Shown here in pieces: positions 51,990 to 60,970 of a stretch of 64,000 nt of DNA. Both the position numbers and the translations under genes were made by a program. Source of the DNA: Sphingomonadales bacterium UBA6157 (GTDB taxonomy: Bacteria > Pseudomonadota > Alphaproteobacteria > Sphingomonadales > Sphingomonadaceae); assembly GCA_002423025.1 (NCBI GenBank), contig DIUN01000006.1, positions 21,430 through 85,429 on the forward strand, in the 5' to 3' direction. The first letter of the stretch is position 1. Each line of letters begins with the position of its first letter. The notes under the pieces were generated by a model. It worked only from the letters and a program-made list of their open reading frames with translations, was not told where the DNA came from and searched no databases.

Positions 51990-53823
51990 GCTGGCTCCTT
52001 TCGGGCGCGAGGGGGGAAACGCTGCTGAGTTCGGCAGCGGGAAAAACTTCGAATAGCACCTGGACCACCGGGTCTTGCCGGGCAGCGGCGAGGCGTGCGG
52101 CTTCGTCTGCCAACTCCGTCTCGCGCAGCGTCGGGCCGCCGCCCGCGCTGGCGGCTTGCACGCGCCAATCGATGCCAGTCCATTCTGAGAGTCGGCGGCC
52201 GATGAGCGCCAGTTGCTCGCGAGAGTGGCGGCTGTCGCTGGCTAGCACAAGGCTGGGCGGCGCGAGTTCCACAAGCCGAACTTCATCGGACAGCACATGC
52301 GCAAGGCGCGGCTCTGTGCGGGCGCGGAATAGCTCAACCAACTCGGCATAGCTTTGCGGCACCGGGGCGAGGCTGGGGGCGTCATCAACAGGCGGAGGCG
52401 CCATCGGCGGCAGGCTGGCGACGGCCGTTGCAGCCGCTGGCGCGGTATCGCGGATGACAGGCCTTGGTGCTTCGTGCATCGCCTGGGGCGGCGCTTCGCG
52501 TGTTGCAGGCGGTGGCGGTTCGCGCAGGGCCGACGCCGGCGCAGCGATCGCTGTCGGCCCATCGCTCCCGCCGGATGCACTGCGCGGCGCGATGCCGGGG
52601 AGTGTGCCGCCCTCGGTCAGGCGCTTGAGCAGGTCTGCGGGGTCAGGCAGGGAACTGGCATGGATGATCCGCAACAGTGCCATCTCGGCGGCCTGCAGCG
52701 GGACAGGCGCGGCTTGCACTTCGGCCAGCCCCTTGAGCAGCAGCTGCCAGAGCCGGTGCAGCGCCGGGAAGCTTAGCCGTGCCGCCCAATCGGCCAGCGT
52801 TTCGCGCTCCTCGGCGCTCAGCGCCGGGTCCTTGTTCGGTGCCAGCTTGGCGCGGGTTATGCTGTGGACGAGCTCCAGCAGTTCGCGAACCAGCATTTCC
52901 GGGTCGAGCCCGAGATCATATTGTTCAGTCACGGCGGCGAGTGCGGCGGCGGCGTCACCAGCCAGCACCAGGCCGAGCAGGCGCCGCACTGCGCCGCGAT
53001 CGGCCAGCCCCAGCATCTCGCGTATGCCCTGCGCTGTCACGGCGCCACCGGAGTGGGCAATCGCCTGATCGAGCACCGAAAGCCCGTCTCGCACCGAACC
53101 TTCGGAGGCCTGGGCGATGAGGGCCAGCGCCTCCGGCTCGGCCGTGACGGCTTCTGCCTCACAAATTTCAGCAAAATGGCGGGCCAGCGTTTCGGCCGGG
53201 ACGCGCCGCAAATCAAACCGTTGGCAACGCGACAGTACCGTGACGGGCAGTTTTTGCACTTCGGTGGTGGCAAAGATGAACTTCACATGCGGCGGTGGCT
53301 CCTCAAGCGTCTTCAACAGCGCGTTGAAGGCGTTCTTGGAGAGCATATGGACTTCATCGACGATGTAGATCTTGTAGCGCGCCGAGACGCTGGCGTAGCG
53401 CACCGCCTCGATGATCTCCCGCACGTCATCCACACCGGTATTGGACGCGGCATCCATCTCGATGACATCGATATGCCGGCCGGCAGCGATGGCGACGCAA
53501 TTGTCGCAGACGCCGCAGGGGCTGATGGTCGGACCGCCGTTGCCATCCACGCCCGTGCAATTGAGCGCCTTGGCGATGATGCGGGCCGTGGAGGTTTTGC
53601 CGACGCCGCGTACGCCGGTGAGCAGCCAGGCCTGGGCGAGGCGGTTGCGTGCGATGGCATTGGCCAGCGTGCGGACCATTGCCTCCTGGCCCAGCAGGGT
53701 TTCAAAGCTTCCCGGGCGATATTTGCGAGCGAGCACGCGATAGGCGGGCGCGGAAGGCGCGACAGCTGGCACCGGCATGTCGAATTCTGGGCCCAATAGG
53801 CTGCCGGACTCAGTATCTGTCAT
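51973..53823 (-). CDS. dnaX: DNA polymerase III subunits gamma and tau
   Basis: The clamp-loader ATPase of the replicase. The 616-aa protein has Walker A GVRGVGKTS, a zinc module (CTG...CGVCDNC), Walker B DEVHML, and the sensor TEVQKLPVTVLSRCQRF. The C-terminal half is long and proline/alanine-rich with a tau-like end, so full-length tau is likely; no obvious slippery frameshift site was noticed. It lies 67 bp downstream of ffs. Two strong overlaps are seen downstream, with ybaB. Confidence 0.95.
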   Translation of the reverse strand: MTDTESGSLLGPEFDMPVPAVAPSAPAYRVLARKYRPGSFETLLGQEAMVRTLANAIARNRLAQAWLLTGVRGVGKTSTARIIAKALNCTGVDGNGGPTISPCGVCDNCVAIAAGRHIDVIEMDAASNTGVDDVREIIEAVRYASVSARYKIYIVDEVHMLSKNAFNALLKTLEEPPPHVKFIFATTEVQKLPVTVLSRCQRFDLRRVPAETLARHFAEICEAEAVTAEPEALALIAQASEGSVRDGLSVLDQAIAHSGGAVTAQGIREMLGLADRGAVRRLLGLVLAGDAAAALAAVTEQYDLGLDPEMLVRELLELVHSITRAKLAPNKDPALSAEERETLADWAARLSFPALHRLWQLLLKGLAEVQAAPVPLQAAEMALLRIIHASSLPDPADLLKRLTEGGTLPGIAPRSASGGSDGPTAIAAPASALREPPPPATREAPPQAMHEAPRPVIRDTAPAAATAVASLPPMAPPPVDDAPSLAPVPQSYAELVELFRARTEPRLAHVLSDEVRLVELAPPSLVLASDSRHSREQLALIGRRLSEWTGIDWRVQAASAGGGPTLRETELADEAARLAAARQDPVVQVLFEVFPAAELSSVSPLAPERSQHAQSR

Positions 53824-53890
53824 GCGGCGGACCGTGGCGTCTTATGCGCGCTGGAGCAAGAGTGCGCAGCAGCGCTTGCTGTGGAAAGGT

Positions 53891-53980
53891 GGGAGCCGGG
53901 AACGACCCAGCGCGAATTCGTTACGGCTGCTTCCTTCCGGACCTGACCGGGTTGGCGAGAGCACTGCCCGCCCGACTCCC
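53891..53980 (-). ncRNA. ffs: Signal recognition particle RNA (small, 4.5S type)
   Basis: The minus strand carries the near-invariant SRP RNA core GGTCAGGTCCGGAAGGAAGC within a long imperfect hairpin. The ends GGGAGTCGGG (53980-53971) and CCCGGCTCCC (53900-53891) pair with a single G-U. Its position directly upstream of dnaX is common in proteobacteria. The RNA binds Ffh (SRP54) for co-translational membrane targeting. Confidence 0.93.
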
Positions 53981-54026
53981 GCGGCGCATATGGGGTATGT
54001 GAGGCGGGAGGGCAATACCCCCGCAC

Positions 54027-55052
54027 TCACTCGCTCTCCAGCACAGTCAGCCCGCGACCGGTGCTGCCGCCCAGCACACCGCCATCTGTGGCAAGCAGCG
54101 TTGTGCCTTCTCCAATGATAGCGCGCAGTTGGCCGAAAAATTGTGGAGGGATGGTGACACTGTCGAGCGCATCTTTTTCGACATTCTGGCCCTTGCGTGC
54201 GGCATAGCCCGGCATGCCGATATACACCCATTGCGCATTGCCTTCCGCATCACGTCCGGCGAATTGTGCGGCACGGGTGCCGATGCGGAAGTCCTTGGGG
54301 ATGACAACCCGGCTTCGGCCTATCTCGATGCCGTTGCGATAGACAAGGATGCGCTTGTTGGCGGTGCTGAGCACGATGGTTACAGGACCTGTGGGAGATT
54401 TTTCCGGGGTCCAGCGCGAGACTTCCTGCTCGGTCAGTTCCCGCGCGTCTGGGTCATCCGCTGTGCCCTTGGGCGTCACGGGAGCCAGAATGGCGTCCTC
54501 CTGCACGCTTTCCGGCTCCACAGTCTCATCGGTTATCACCACCGTCATGCCCATGGTGGTGTCCTCGAACAGCAGGCGTGAGAACTCCAGCGGCAGGCGG
54601 ATACAGCCGTGGCTCGCCGGATAGCCGGGCAGATTGCCGGCGTGCATGGCAATTCCGCTCCAGGTGAGGCGCTGCATGTAGGGCATCGGCGCATCATCGT
54701 AGAGGTTCGAGAAATGTACCTTGTGCTTTTGCAGGATGGTGAAGATGCCGGTGGGTGTCCGATAGCCCTTGCGCCCGGAAGAAATGGTCGAGACACCGAT
54801 CCGGACGCCGTTGCGATACACATATGCGCGCTGGGCAGCGAGATTGACCACAACCAGCATCGGCCCCTGGGGCGCGATTTCCTCCTCCCAGATGAATTCG
54901 CCGGGCTTGAGCGCGAGCACCCGGGTCTCATAGGGCGAAGGTGCGGGCGCACCTTGCACCATGGCCCTGGCGATGCCGGAAGGTGCCAACCCGGCCAGTG
55001 CCAGCATGGCGATGACCAGGCGGCGCTCTGGAGAGTTTGGCGCGTCCTTCAT
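54027..55052 (-). CDS. L,D-transpeptidase (YkuD domain)
   Basis: A 341-aa exported protein with an N-terminal signal (about 1-30, twin-Arg not evident). The YkuD catalytic domain (about 60-175) has the HAGNLPG histidine and the SHGCIRLP active-site cysteine. The C-terminal half looks like an additional copy of the fold start without the catalytic motif (VTIVLSTANKRILVYRNG), then a Thr/Gly-rich end. It forms L,D cross-links or attaches lipoproteins to peptidoglycan. ATGA overlap with the ferredoxin gene upstream. Confidence 0.88.
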   Translation of the reverse strand: MKDAPNSPERRLVIAMLALAGLAPSGIARAMVQGAPAPSPYETRVLALKPGEFIWEEEIAPQGPMLVVVNLAAQRAYVYRNGVRIGVSTISSGRKGYRTPTGIFTILQKHKVHFSNLYDDAPMPYMQRLTWSGIAMHAGNLPGYPASHGCIRLPLEFSRLLFEDTTMGMTVVITDETVEPESVQEDAILAPVTPKGTADDPDARELTEQEVSRWTPEKSPTGPVTIVLSTANKRILVYRNGIEIGRSRVVIPKDFRIGTRAAQFAGRDAEGNAQWVYIGMPGYAARKGQNVEKDALDSVTIPPQFFGQLRAIIGEGTTLLATDGGVLGGSTGRGLTVLESE

Positions 55053-55381
55053 CGGCTCATGTCCACGGCGCCGGGGGGCATTCGCACGTCCAGTTCGGTG
55101 ATGTCAGCCGTCAGGCGGATCTGGCAGGCGAGGCGTGAGGCGCGGCTGGCGCCCATGGCGAAATCAAGCATATCCTCCTCCTCGTCGGAGGGCGGCGGAA
55201 GTTTTGCTGCATCCGCTCCTGATATTAGCACATGGCAGGTGGAGCAGGCCATGGCGCCTTCGCAGGTGCCTTCCAGCGGCTGGCCGTTGGCTTGGGCAAG
55301 GTCGAGCAGGCGCGCACCGGGAGCAGCCTCGACAACGGTTTCCGTGCGGCCATCAGCAGAAATAAAGCGGATATGGGTCAT
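55049..55381 (-). CDS. [2Fe-2S] ferredoxin, adrenodoxin type
   Basis: A 110-aa ferredoxin with cluster ligands in C-EGAMA-C-ST-C and a distal cysteine in the LACQIRLT segment. This C-x5-C-x2-C pattern is the ISC/adrenodoxin type. It probably donates electrons to Fe-S assembly, or to a P450 or oxygenase. The ATG at 55381 is used; the longer frame to 55678 is a shadow. It begins seven bases after a cysteine desulfurase gene and overlaps the L,D-transpeptidase start. Confidence 0.93.
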   Translation of the reverse strand: MTHIRFISADGRTETVVEAAPGARLLDLAQANGQPLEGTCEGAMACSTCHVLISGADAAKLPPPSDEEEDMLDFAMGASRASRLACQIRLTADITELDVRMPPGAVDMSR

Positions 55382-55388
55382 GGCGGCC

Positions 55389-56522
55389 TTATGCTGCTTC
55401 ACGGGCAAGGCGCCCGGTGACGGTGTTGATCTGCTCGGCAGCCATATCGATCTCCTCGGTCGTGGTGAACCGGCCAAAGCCGATGCGCAGGGAGGCGCGT
55501 GCCGCTGCCGGCTCCAGCCCCAGCGCCGTGAGAACATGGCTCGGCCGCCCCGTGACGGCGGCGCAGGCTGAGCCTGACGAAATGGCAAGGCCCGGCAACA
55601 ACGGCAGCAGCGGCACTGCGGCCGCGGCTGGAAAGCTGAGGTTGAGATTGCCCGGCCAACGCTGCGCGAGGTCTCCATTGACAGTGTAGGGCTCCGTAAG
55701 GCCGGCGAGCAGCCGCTCGCGCAGCATCAGCGCATGGCCATGGTCCAGCGCCATGCGCTCGGCGGCGATGCGCGCTGCGGCGCCCAGCCCGGCTATGAGG
55801 GCGGTAGGCAGCGTGCCAGAGCGGCCATCTTCCTGGCCGCCGCCGTGCAGCAGTGGCGTGAGCCGGGTGAATGGCCGACGATAGAGCGCGCCGATGCCCT
55901 TTGGGCCATAAACCTTGTGCGCGGTGAAGCTCATCAAGTCGATGCCCATAACCTCGACATCGATCGGCAGCTTGCCGAAGCCCTGCGCTGCATCGCAATG
56001 CATTACGGCGCCCACAGCATGCGCGGCCCTGGCGATCTCGGCAATCGGCTGGATAACGCCGATCTCGTTGTTGACCAGCATGGTTGAAACCAGCGCTACA
56101 TCCTCGCCAAGCGCGCGCTCCAGATCGCCTATGTCGAGCAGGCCGTTGGCGCGGACGGGCAGAACGGTGAGCAGCGCGCCGATGCTTTCCAGATATTGCG
56201 CTGTTTCGAGCACGCAGCTGTGCTCGGTGGCGAGCGTGACAATACGGCGGCGAGTCTGGCCGGGCGCAGTGAGCAGGCCCTTCAAGGCCCAGTTGACCGA
56301 TTCTGTCGCGCCGCTGGTGAAGGCGACGGTCTCGGAATCAGCGCCGATCAGCGCCGCTACGCTGTCGCGCGCCACTTCCACGGCTGCCCTGGCCTCATAT
56401 CCCCAACGATGGGCGCTGTGCGGATTGCCGAAGCCGCTGACGCCCCAAGGCTCCATCGCCGTAGCCACTGCAGGGTCTAGCGGCGTGGTGGCGCCATAAT
56501 CAAGATAAATCGGAAGGGTCAT
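55389..56522 (-). CDS. Cysteine desulfurase (NifS/IscS-like), paralogue B
   Basis: A 377-aa class V aminotransferase-fold enzyme. Motifs: YLDYGATTPLDP at the start, SGATESVNWAL, FTAHKVYGPKGIG with the PLP lysine, and SSGSACA with the persulfide cysteine. It transfers sulfur from cysteine to acceptors. It directly follows a second cysteine desulfurase gene, with a 4-bp overlap (ATGA), and precedes a ferredoxin gene. Full length, no damage. Confidence 0.93.
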   Translation of the reverse strand: MTLPIYLDYGATTPLDPAVATAMEPWGVSGFGNPHSAHRWGYEARAAVEVARDSVAALIGADSETVAFTSGATESVNWALKGLLTAPGQTRRRIVTLATEHSCVLETAQYLESIGALLTVLPVRANGLLDIGDLERALGEDVALVSTMLVNNEIGVIQPIAEIARAAHAVGAVMHCDAAQGFGKLPIDVEVMGIDLMSFTAHKVYGPKGIGALYRRPFTRLTPLLHGGGQEDGRSGTLPTALIAGLGAAARIAAERMALDHGHALMLRERLLAGLTEPYTVNGDLAQRWPGNLNLSFPAAAAVPLLPLLPGLAISSGSACAAVTGRPSHVLTALGLEPAAARASLRIGFGRFTTTEEIDMAAEQINTVTGRLAREAA

Positions 56523-57604
56523 GCTGCGGCTCTATCCGGCGTCAGGCGCAGCGCCATCGCCTCCCATGCGACGGCGAAGGCTTCGAGCTCCGCCATGGTC
56601 GTCTGCGGCCCGAGGCTGATCCGGATTGCTTCCCCGGCAGCCGCGCCAAGCCCCATCGCGGCCAGCACATGGCTCGCTGCCACCTTCCCGGAGGAGCAGG
56701 CTGCCCCGGCACTGACCATGAAGCCGGCCAGATCGAGCGCCATCACCTGTGTGCCGCCCTTAACCCCGGCAAGGCCGAGGCTGATGATGTTCGGTAGCCG
56801 CGCCGCACCGGACCCATGCACCCTTGCCCCCGGATGCGCGGCCAGCAGTCGCGCTTCCAGCACCTGCCGCCGTGTGGTCACCGCCTCCCAATCCGGCGTT
56901 GCGGCCAAAGCCGCTGCAAAGCCGGCGATGCCAGGAAGATTTGGCGTGCCGCCACGCAGCCCGCGCTCCTGGCCGCCGCCGCGCTGCACGGCGCTGAGCT
57001 TGCCCGGGTCCTTGACGACGAGCGCGCCGACGCCCGGCGGGCCACCCAGCTTGTGCGCGGAGAGCGCAACAAAATCCGCCGCCGGAAGCGGCATCTTGCC
57101 TGCCGCCTGAACCGCATCGACCAGCAACAGGCCGCCAGCTTCCCCGACCAGCCTCGCCACCTCCGCAATCGGCTGGATGACGCCGGTCTCGTTGTTGGCA
57201 AGCTGAACCGCAACCAGTGCGGGGCCGTCCGCCAGAAGCCGGGCCAGTGCGGCAAGATCAACTTGGCCGTTGCCATCCACGGGCGCCAGCAGGGCATCGT
57301 CCCGCGCCGCCAGCACGGCGCTGTGCTCGGTGGCGGAGGCGATAAGGCGCGGCATCCCGGCGCCGTGTATAGCCAGCGCGAGCGCTTCGGTGCCGCCGCT
57401 TGTGAACACCACGGCATCAGCCGCGCAGCCGGCAAATGCCGCCACGGCATCCCGCGCGCGCTCCACCAGGCCGTTCGCCGCGCGCCCACCAGCATGCACC
57501 GAAGCCGGGTTGCCCAGCACCGTCGCCGCCTCTGCCATGGCCGCGATGGCGGCCGGCAAAACCTGCGCCGTCGCCGCATGATCGAGGTAGACGCGGCTTT
57601 TCAT
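56519..57604 (-). CDS. Cysteine desulfurase (NifS/IscS-like), paralogue A
   Basis: A 361-aa enzyme of the same family as its downstream neighbour but clearly divergent: YLDHAATAQVLP, FTSGGTEALALAI, LSAHKLGGPPGVG with the PLP lysine, and SAGAACSSGK with the active cysteine. I start it at the ATG at 57604, just before the family N-terminus; ATGs at 57619 and 57640 would only add residues. The two paralogues differ too much for recent duplication. It is divergent from an alpha/beta hydrolase. Confidence 0.9.
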   Translation of the reverse strand: MKSRVYLDHAATAQVLPAAIAAMAEAATVLGNPASVHAGGRAANGLVERARDAVAAFAGCAADAVVFTSGGTEALALAIHGAGMPRLIASATEHSAVLAARDDALLAPVDGNGQVDLAALARLLADGPALVAVQLANNETGVIQPIAEVARLVGEAGGLLLVDAVQAAGKMPLPAADFVALSAHKLGGPPGVGALVVKDPGKLSAVQRGGGQERGLRGGTPNLPGIAGFAAALAATPDWEAVTTRRQVLEARLLAAHPGARVHGSGAARLPNIISLGLAGVKGGTQVMALDLAGFMVSAGAACSSGKVAASHVLAAMGLGAAAGEAIRISLGPQTTMAELEAFAVAWEAMALRLTPDRAAA

Positions 57605-57696
57605 TGCGATTCCGCTCATTGCTCCCATATAGGGCAGCATATGGCAGTTGCGCCACCGGCTGCTGCCGCCGTCTGGTCTGAAAGTATTGCGAGCCT

Positions 57697-58344
57697 ATGC
57701 CCGAAGTCATTTTCACCGGCCCCGAGGGCCGTCTCGAAGGTCGTTATCAGCCTGCGGCGCGCCCACGCGCGCCTGTCGCCATCTTGCTGCAGCCCCATCC
57801 GGCGCAGGGTACGATGAACCATCCCATTGTCATGGCGATGTACAACAGCTTCGTGAAGCGCGGCTTTGCGACGCTGCGCTTCAATTTCCGCGGCGTCGGC
57901 CGAAGCCAGGGTGTGTTCGACAATGGTATCGGCGAGCTTTCCGATGCGGCGAGCGCGCTGGACTGGATGCAGCAGTTCAATGCGGAAGCGCACACCACCT
58001 GGGTCGGCGGCTTCTCCTTCGGCGCCTGGATCGGCATGCAGCTTCTGATGCGCCGCCCGGAGATCAAGGGCTTCATTTCCATCGCTCCGCCAGCGAACAT
58101 GTATGATTTCACCTTCCTCGCGCCATGCCCTTCATCCGGCATCATCGTCGATGGCGAGATGGACGAAGTTGTGCCTGGCCCCAGCGTCCAGAAGCTGGTC
58201 GACAAGCTCAAGACCCAGCGGCACATCACCATTGATCATGAGACGATCCCGGGGGCCAACCACTTCTTCCAGCATGAGATGGATGATCTCATGAAGGTGG
58301 TGGATGGGTATCTCGACAAGCGGCTGGCGAACGGCGGCAGGTAG
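57697..58344 (+). CDS. Alpha/beta hydrolase (dienelactone-hydrolase-like)
   Basis: A 215-aa cytosolic hydrolase with the HPAQGTMNHP loop, NFRGVGRSQG and the nucleophile elbow GGFSFGAWIG. The catalytic Asp/His are probably in the DGEMDEVVP and GANHFF segments. This type of protein is often encoded next to cysteine desulfurases in alphaproteobacteria, but its substrate is unknown. It is divergent from the desulfurase pair. Confidence 0.88.
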   Translation: MPEVIFTGPEGRLEGRYQPAARPRAPVAILLQPHPAQGTMNHPIVMAMYNSFVKRGFATLRFNFRGVGRSQGVFDNGIGELSDAASALDWMQQFNAEAHTTWVGGFSFGAWIGMQLLMRRPEIKGFISIAPPANMYDFTFLAPCPSSGIIVDGEMDEVVPGPSVQKLVDKLKTQRHITIDHETIPGANHFFQHEMDDLMKVVDGYLDKRLANGGR

Positions 58345-58463
58345 CGCCTGCCCGGCCGGCGGGGCAGCTGGAAAACCCGGCTGAACCCGTCCGACGGTGT
58401 AGCTTCGCCACGACGCTTTTCTTGCTTTGATCTTCCGTCAGTTCCTCATGACGGGCCGCGTAC

Positions 58464-59552
58464 TCAGCCCTTCCGCCCACCCGTCATCGCCATGGGCACG
58501 CCTGTCGTTTCTGGCCAACTGATAGGCTTGCCGGCAGCGGACCGTACGGCCAGCCACGCGAAGGCTTCGGCTTCCAGTGCATCGCCGTTCCAGCCCTCGG
58601 CCTCCACCGGCGCCGTCGGCACGCCGGTGCGCGCGGCGATCATTGCCATCAGGGTGGGGTTGTGGCGGCCACCGCCAGTCACCAGCAGGCGCTCGAGCTT
58701 TGGCACATGACCGAGCGCCAGCCGCACGGTTTCCGCGGTGAAGGCGGTCAGTGTCGCGGCGCCATCGGCAGCCGAGAGGCCACGTGCCGCCTGGGCTGAA
58801 AAGTCCGCTCGATCCAGGGACTTGGGCGGCGCCAGATCGAACCATGGCAGATCGAGCATGCTCGTCAGCACATCTTCGAACACGCTGCCCGAGGCGGCTA
58901 GCGCGCCGTTCTTGTCATAGCTGCCGCGCTTGTGCTGGCGCACCCAATCATCGATCAGCGCATTGGCCGGGCCGGTATCGAAGCTGCCCCATAGGCCATC
59001 GGCGAACCATGTGAGGTTTCCGACGCCGCCGAGGTTGAGTACCCCCAGCCGCTCGGAGAGGGTGTGCGAGCGGGCGCGGTGATAGCCCGGTGCCAGTGGT
59101 GCGCCCTGGCCGCCGGCGGCGACATCGGCGGAGCGGAAATCGAAGATCACCGGAATGCGCGTCGCGGTTTGCAGCAACGCGCCATCGCCGATCTGCCAGG
59201 TCCAGCCGCGGTTCGGACGGTGGGCGACGGTGTGGCCGTGAAAGCCGATGAGGTCGATACTGTCCCTGTCGGTACCGGTAGCGGCGAGCAGGCGATGGAC
59301 GGCGATGGCGTGGAGGCCGGTCAATTCCGCCGCAACCGCATCGATCAGCGGATCAGGGCAGGGGGCGTGCAGTTCGAGTGCATGGGCCGCCGCATCCCGC
59401 AAACGCCCAACAAATTCAGGTTCATAGGGCATGGAGATGAAGGCGCGTGCGAGCACATGGTTTTCCCCATCGGTCTCGACAAGCGCGGCGTCGATGCCGT
59501 CCATGGAGGTTCCGGACATGAGGCCGATGGCGAGCTTGGTGGCTGAGGTCAT
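58464..59552 (-). CDS. anmK: Anhydro-N-acetylmuramic acid kinase
   Basis: AnmK phosphorylates anhydroMurNAc in peptidoglycan recycling. The 362-aa protein starts with IGLMSGTSMDGIDAAL, has GFHGHTVAHRP and a LNLGGVGNLT phosphate-binding segment, and TGGGRHNPTLM near the C-terminus. It is monocistronic and divergent from tyrS. Confidence 0.94.
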   Translation of the reverse strand: MTSATKLAIGLMSGTSMDGIDAALVETDGENHVLARAFISMPYEPEFVGRLRDAAAHALELHAPCPDPLIDAVAAELTGLHAIAVHRLLAATGTDRDSIDLIGFHGHTVAHRPNRGWTWQIGDGALLQTATRIPVIFDFRSADVAAGGQGAPLAPGYHRARSHTLSERLGVLNLGGVGNLTWFADGLWGSFDTGPANALIDDWVRQHKRGSYDKNGALAASGSVFEDVLTSMLDLPWFDLAPPKSLDRADFSAQAARGLSAADGAATLTAFTAETVRLALGHVPKLERLLVTGGGRHNPTLMAMIAARTGVPTAPVEAEGWNGDALEAEAFAWLAVRSAAGKPISWPETTGVPMAMTGGRKG

Positions 59553-59644
59553 GGCGTGAAGACTAGCCGCTTGCGCTGCCTCCTGTCATCCCGGCTTGCG
59601 CTCTCGCTCGACTTGGGCAGGGTTGCGCGGCTAAGGGGCGCAGC

Positions 59645-60856
59645 ATGACACACGCATCCGATTTTCTTCGCACGCTCGAAACGCGCGGCTTCATCCACCA
59701 GGTTACCGATGCGGCGGCGCTCGACGCGGCGGCGAGCAAGGGCGTGGTGACGGCGTATGTCGGCTTTGATTGCACGGCACCTTCGCTGCACATCGGCAAT
59801 CTGGTTTCGATCATGATGCTGCGGACACTGCAGCGCACCGGGCACAAGCCGATCGTGTTGCTCGGCGGCGGGACCACCAAGGTGGGGGATCCATCCGGCA
59901 AGGATGAGGGGCGGCAGTTGCTCGATGATGCGCGGATTGCTGCCAACATGGCCTCGATCCGCCGGATTTTCGAGCGATTCCTGACGTTTGGCGATGGCCC
60001 GACGGATGCGGTGATGGTCAACAATGATGATTGGCTCTCCGGGCTCGCCTATATTCCGTTCCTGCGGGACATTGGCCGGCATTTCTCGGTGAACCGGATG
60101 CTGAGCTTTGATTCGGTCAAGCTGCGGCTTGAGCGCGAGCAGCCGTTGAGCTTCCTTGAATTCAATTACATGATACTACAAGCCTATGATTATCTTGAAC
60201 TTTCTCGTCGCCATGGCTGCGTCTTGCAGATGGGCGGCTCGGACCAATGGGGCAATATCGTCAATGGTACGGACCTCATCCGGCGGGTGGATGGCAAGGA
60301 GGCGTTTGGGCTGACGACGCCGCTGATCACCCGTGCCGATGGCGCCAAGATGGGCAAGACTGCGGCGGGGGCTGTCTGGCTGCACGAGGATTCGCTGCCG
60401 GGCTTTGATTACTGGCAGTTCTGGCGCAACACGCACGATGCCGATGTCGGCAGATTCCTGCGTATTTTCACGGACTTGCCGCTGGAGGAGATTGCCCGGC
60501 TGGAGGCGCTGGAAGGCGCCGAGATCAACCAGGCCAAGGTCGTGCTGGCCACCGAGGCGACGGCGCTGTGCCGGGGCCGGGAGGCTGCGGAGGCGGCTGC
60601 GGCGACCGCGGCGGATACGTTTGCGGGCGGCGCTGGTGAGGATTTGCCAAGCTTTGCAGTGGCTTCGCCCGTGACGATCCTCGATGCGCTGGTCGGGCTG
60701 GGCTTTGCCGCTTCCAAGGGCGAGGCCCGGCGGCTGGTGGCGCAGGGCGGCGCGCGGATCGATGGCGAGGCCGTGGCCGGCGAGGCGGTGCTGGTCGGGC
60801 CGGGGGCGCGGATTTCGGCCGGCAAGAAGCGCCATGGGGTCATCACAGCCGGGTGA
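59645..60856 (+). CDS. tyrS: Tyrosyl-tRNA synthetase
   Basis: A class I synthetase of 403 aa. The N-terminal Rossmann domain has GFDCTAPSLHIGN (HIGH motif variant), GGSDQWGNI for the amino acid site, and a KMGKT variant of KMSKS. A C-terminal S4-like domain (about 340-403) binds tRNA. The 114-bp gap to the next, convergent gene is GC-rich and contains imperfect inverted repeats, but no U-tract. Confidence 0.95.
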   Translation: MTHASDFLRTLETRGFIHQVTDAAALDAAASKGVVTAYVGFDCTAPSLHIGNLVSIMMLRTLQRTGHKPIVLLGGGTTKVGDPSGKDEGRQLLDDARIAANMASIRRIFERFLTFGDGPTDAVMVNNDDWLSGLAYIPFLRDIGRHFSVNRMLSFDSVKLRLEREQPLSFLEFNYMILQAYDYLELSRRHGCVLQMGGSDQWGNIVNGTDLIRRVDGKEAFGLTTPLITRADGAKMGKTAAGAVWLHEDSLPGFDYWQFWRNTHDADVGRFLRIFTDLPLEEIARLEALEGAEINQAKVVLATEATALCRGREAAEAAAATAADTFAGGAGEDLPSFAVASPVTILDALVGLGFAASKGEARRLVAQGGARIDGEAVAGEAVLVGPGARISAGKKRHGVITAG

Positions 60857-60970
60857 TTCCGGGAGAAAGCCGGTGCTGGATGGGCATCGGCCCGGCACTG
60901 CCACGGCGTTGGTCCGGCACTGGCCGGGCGCTCGGCGGTGCGGGGCCGGCTCCGGACCGGCGATTGCCGG

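Noticed and set aside
60857..60970. GC-rich inverted repeats between tyrS and the sensor kinase as a bidirectional terminator
   Set aside because: Several short imperfect arms, but no U-tract on either strand; left unannotated.
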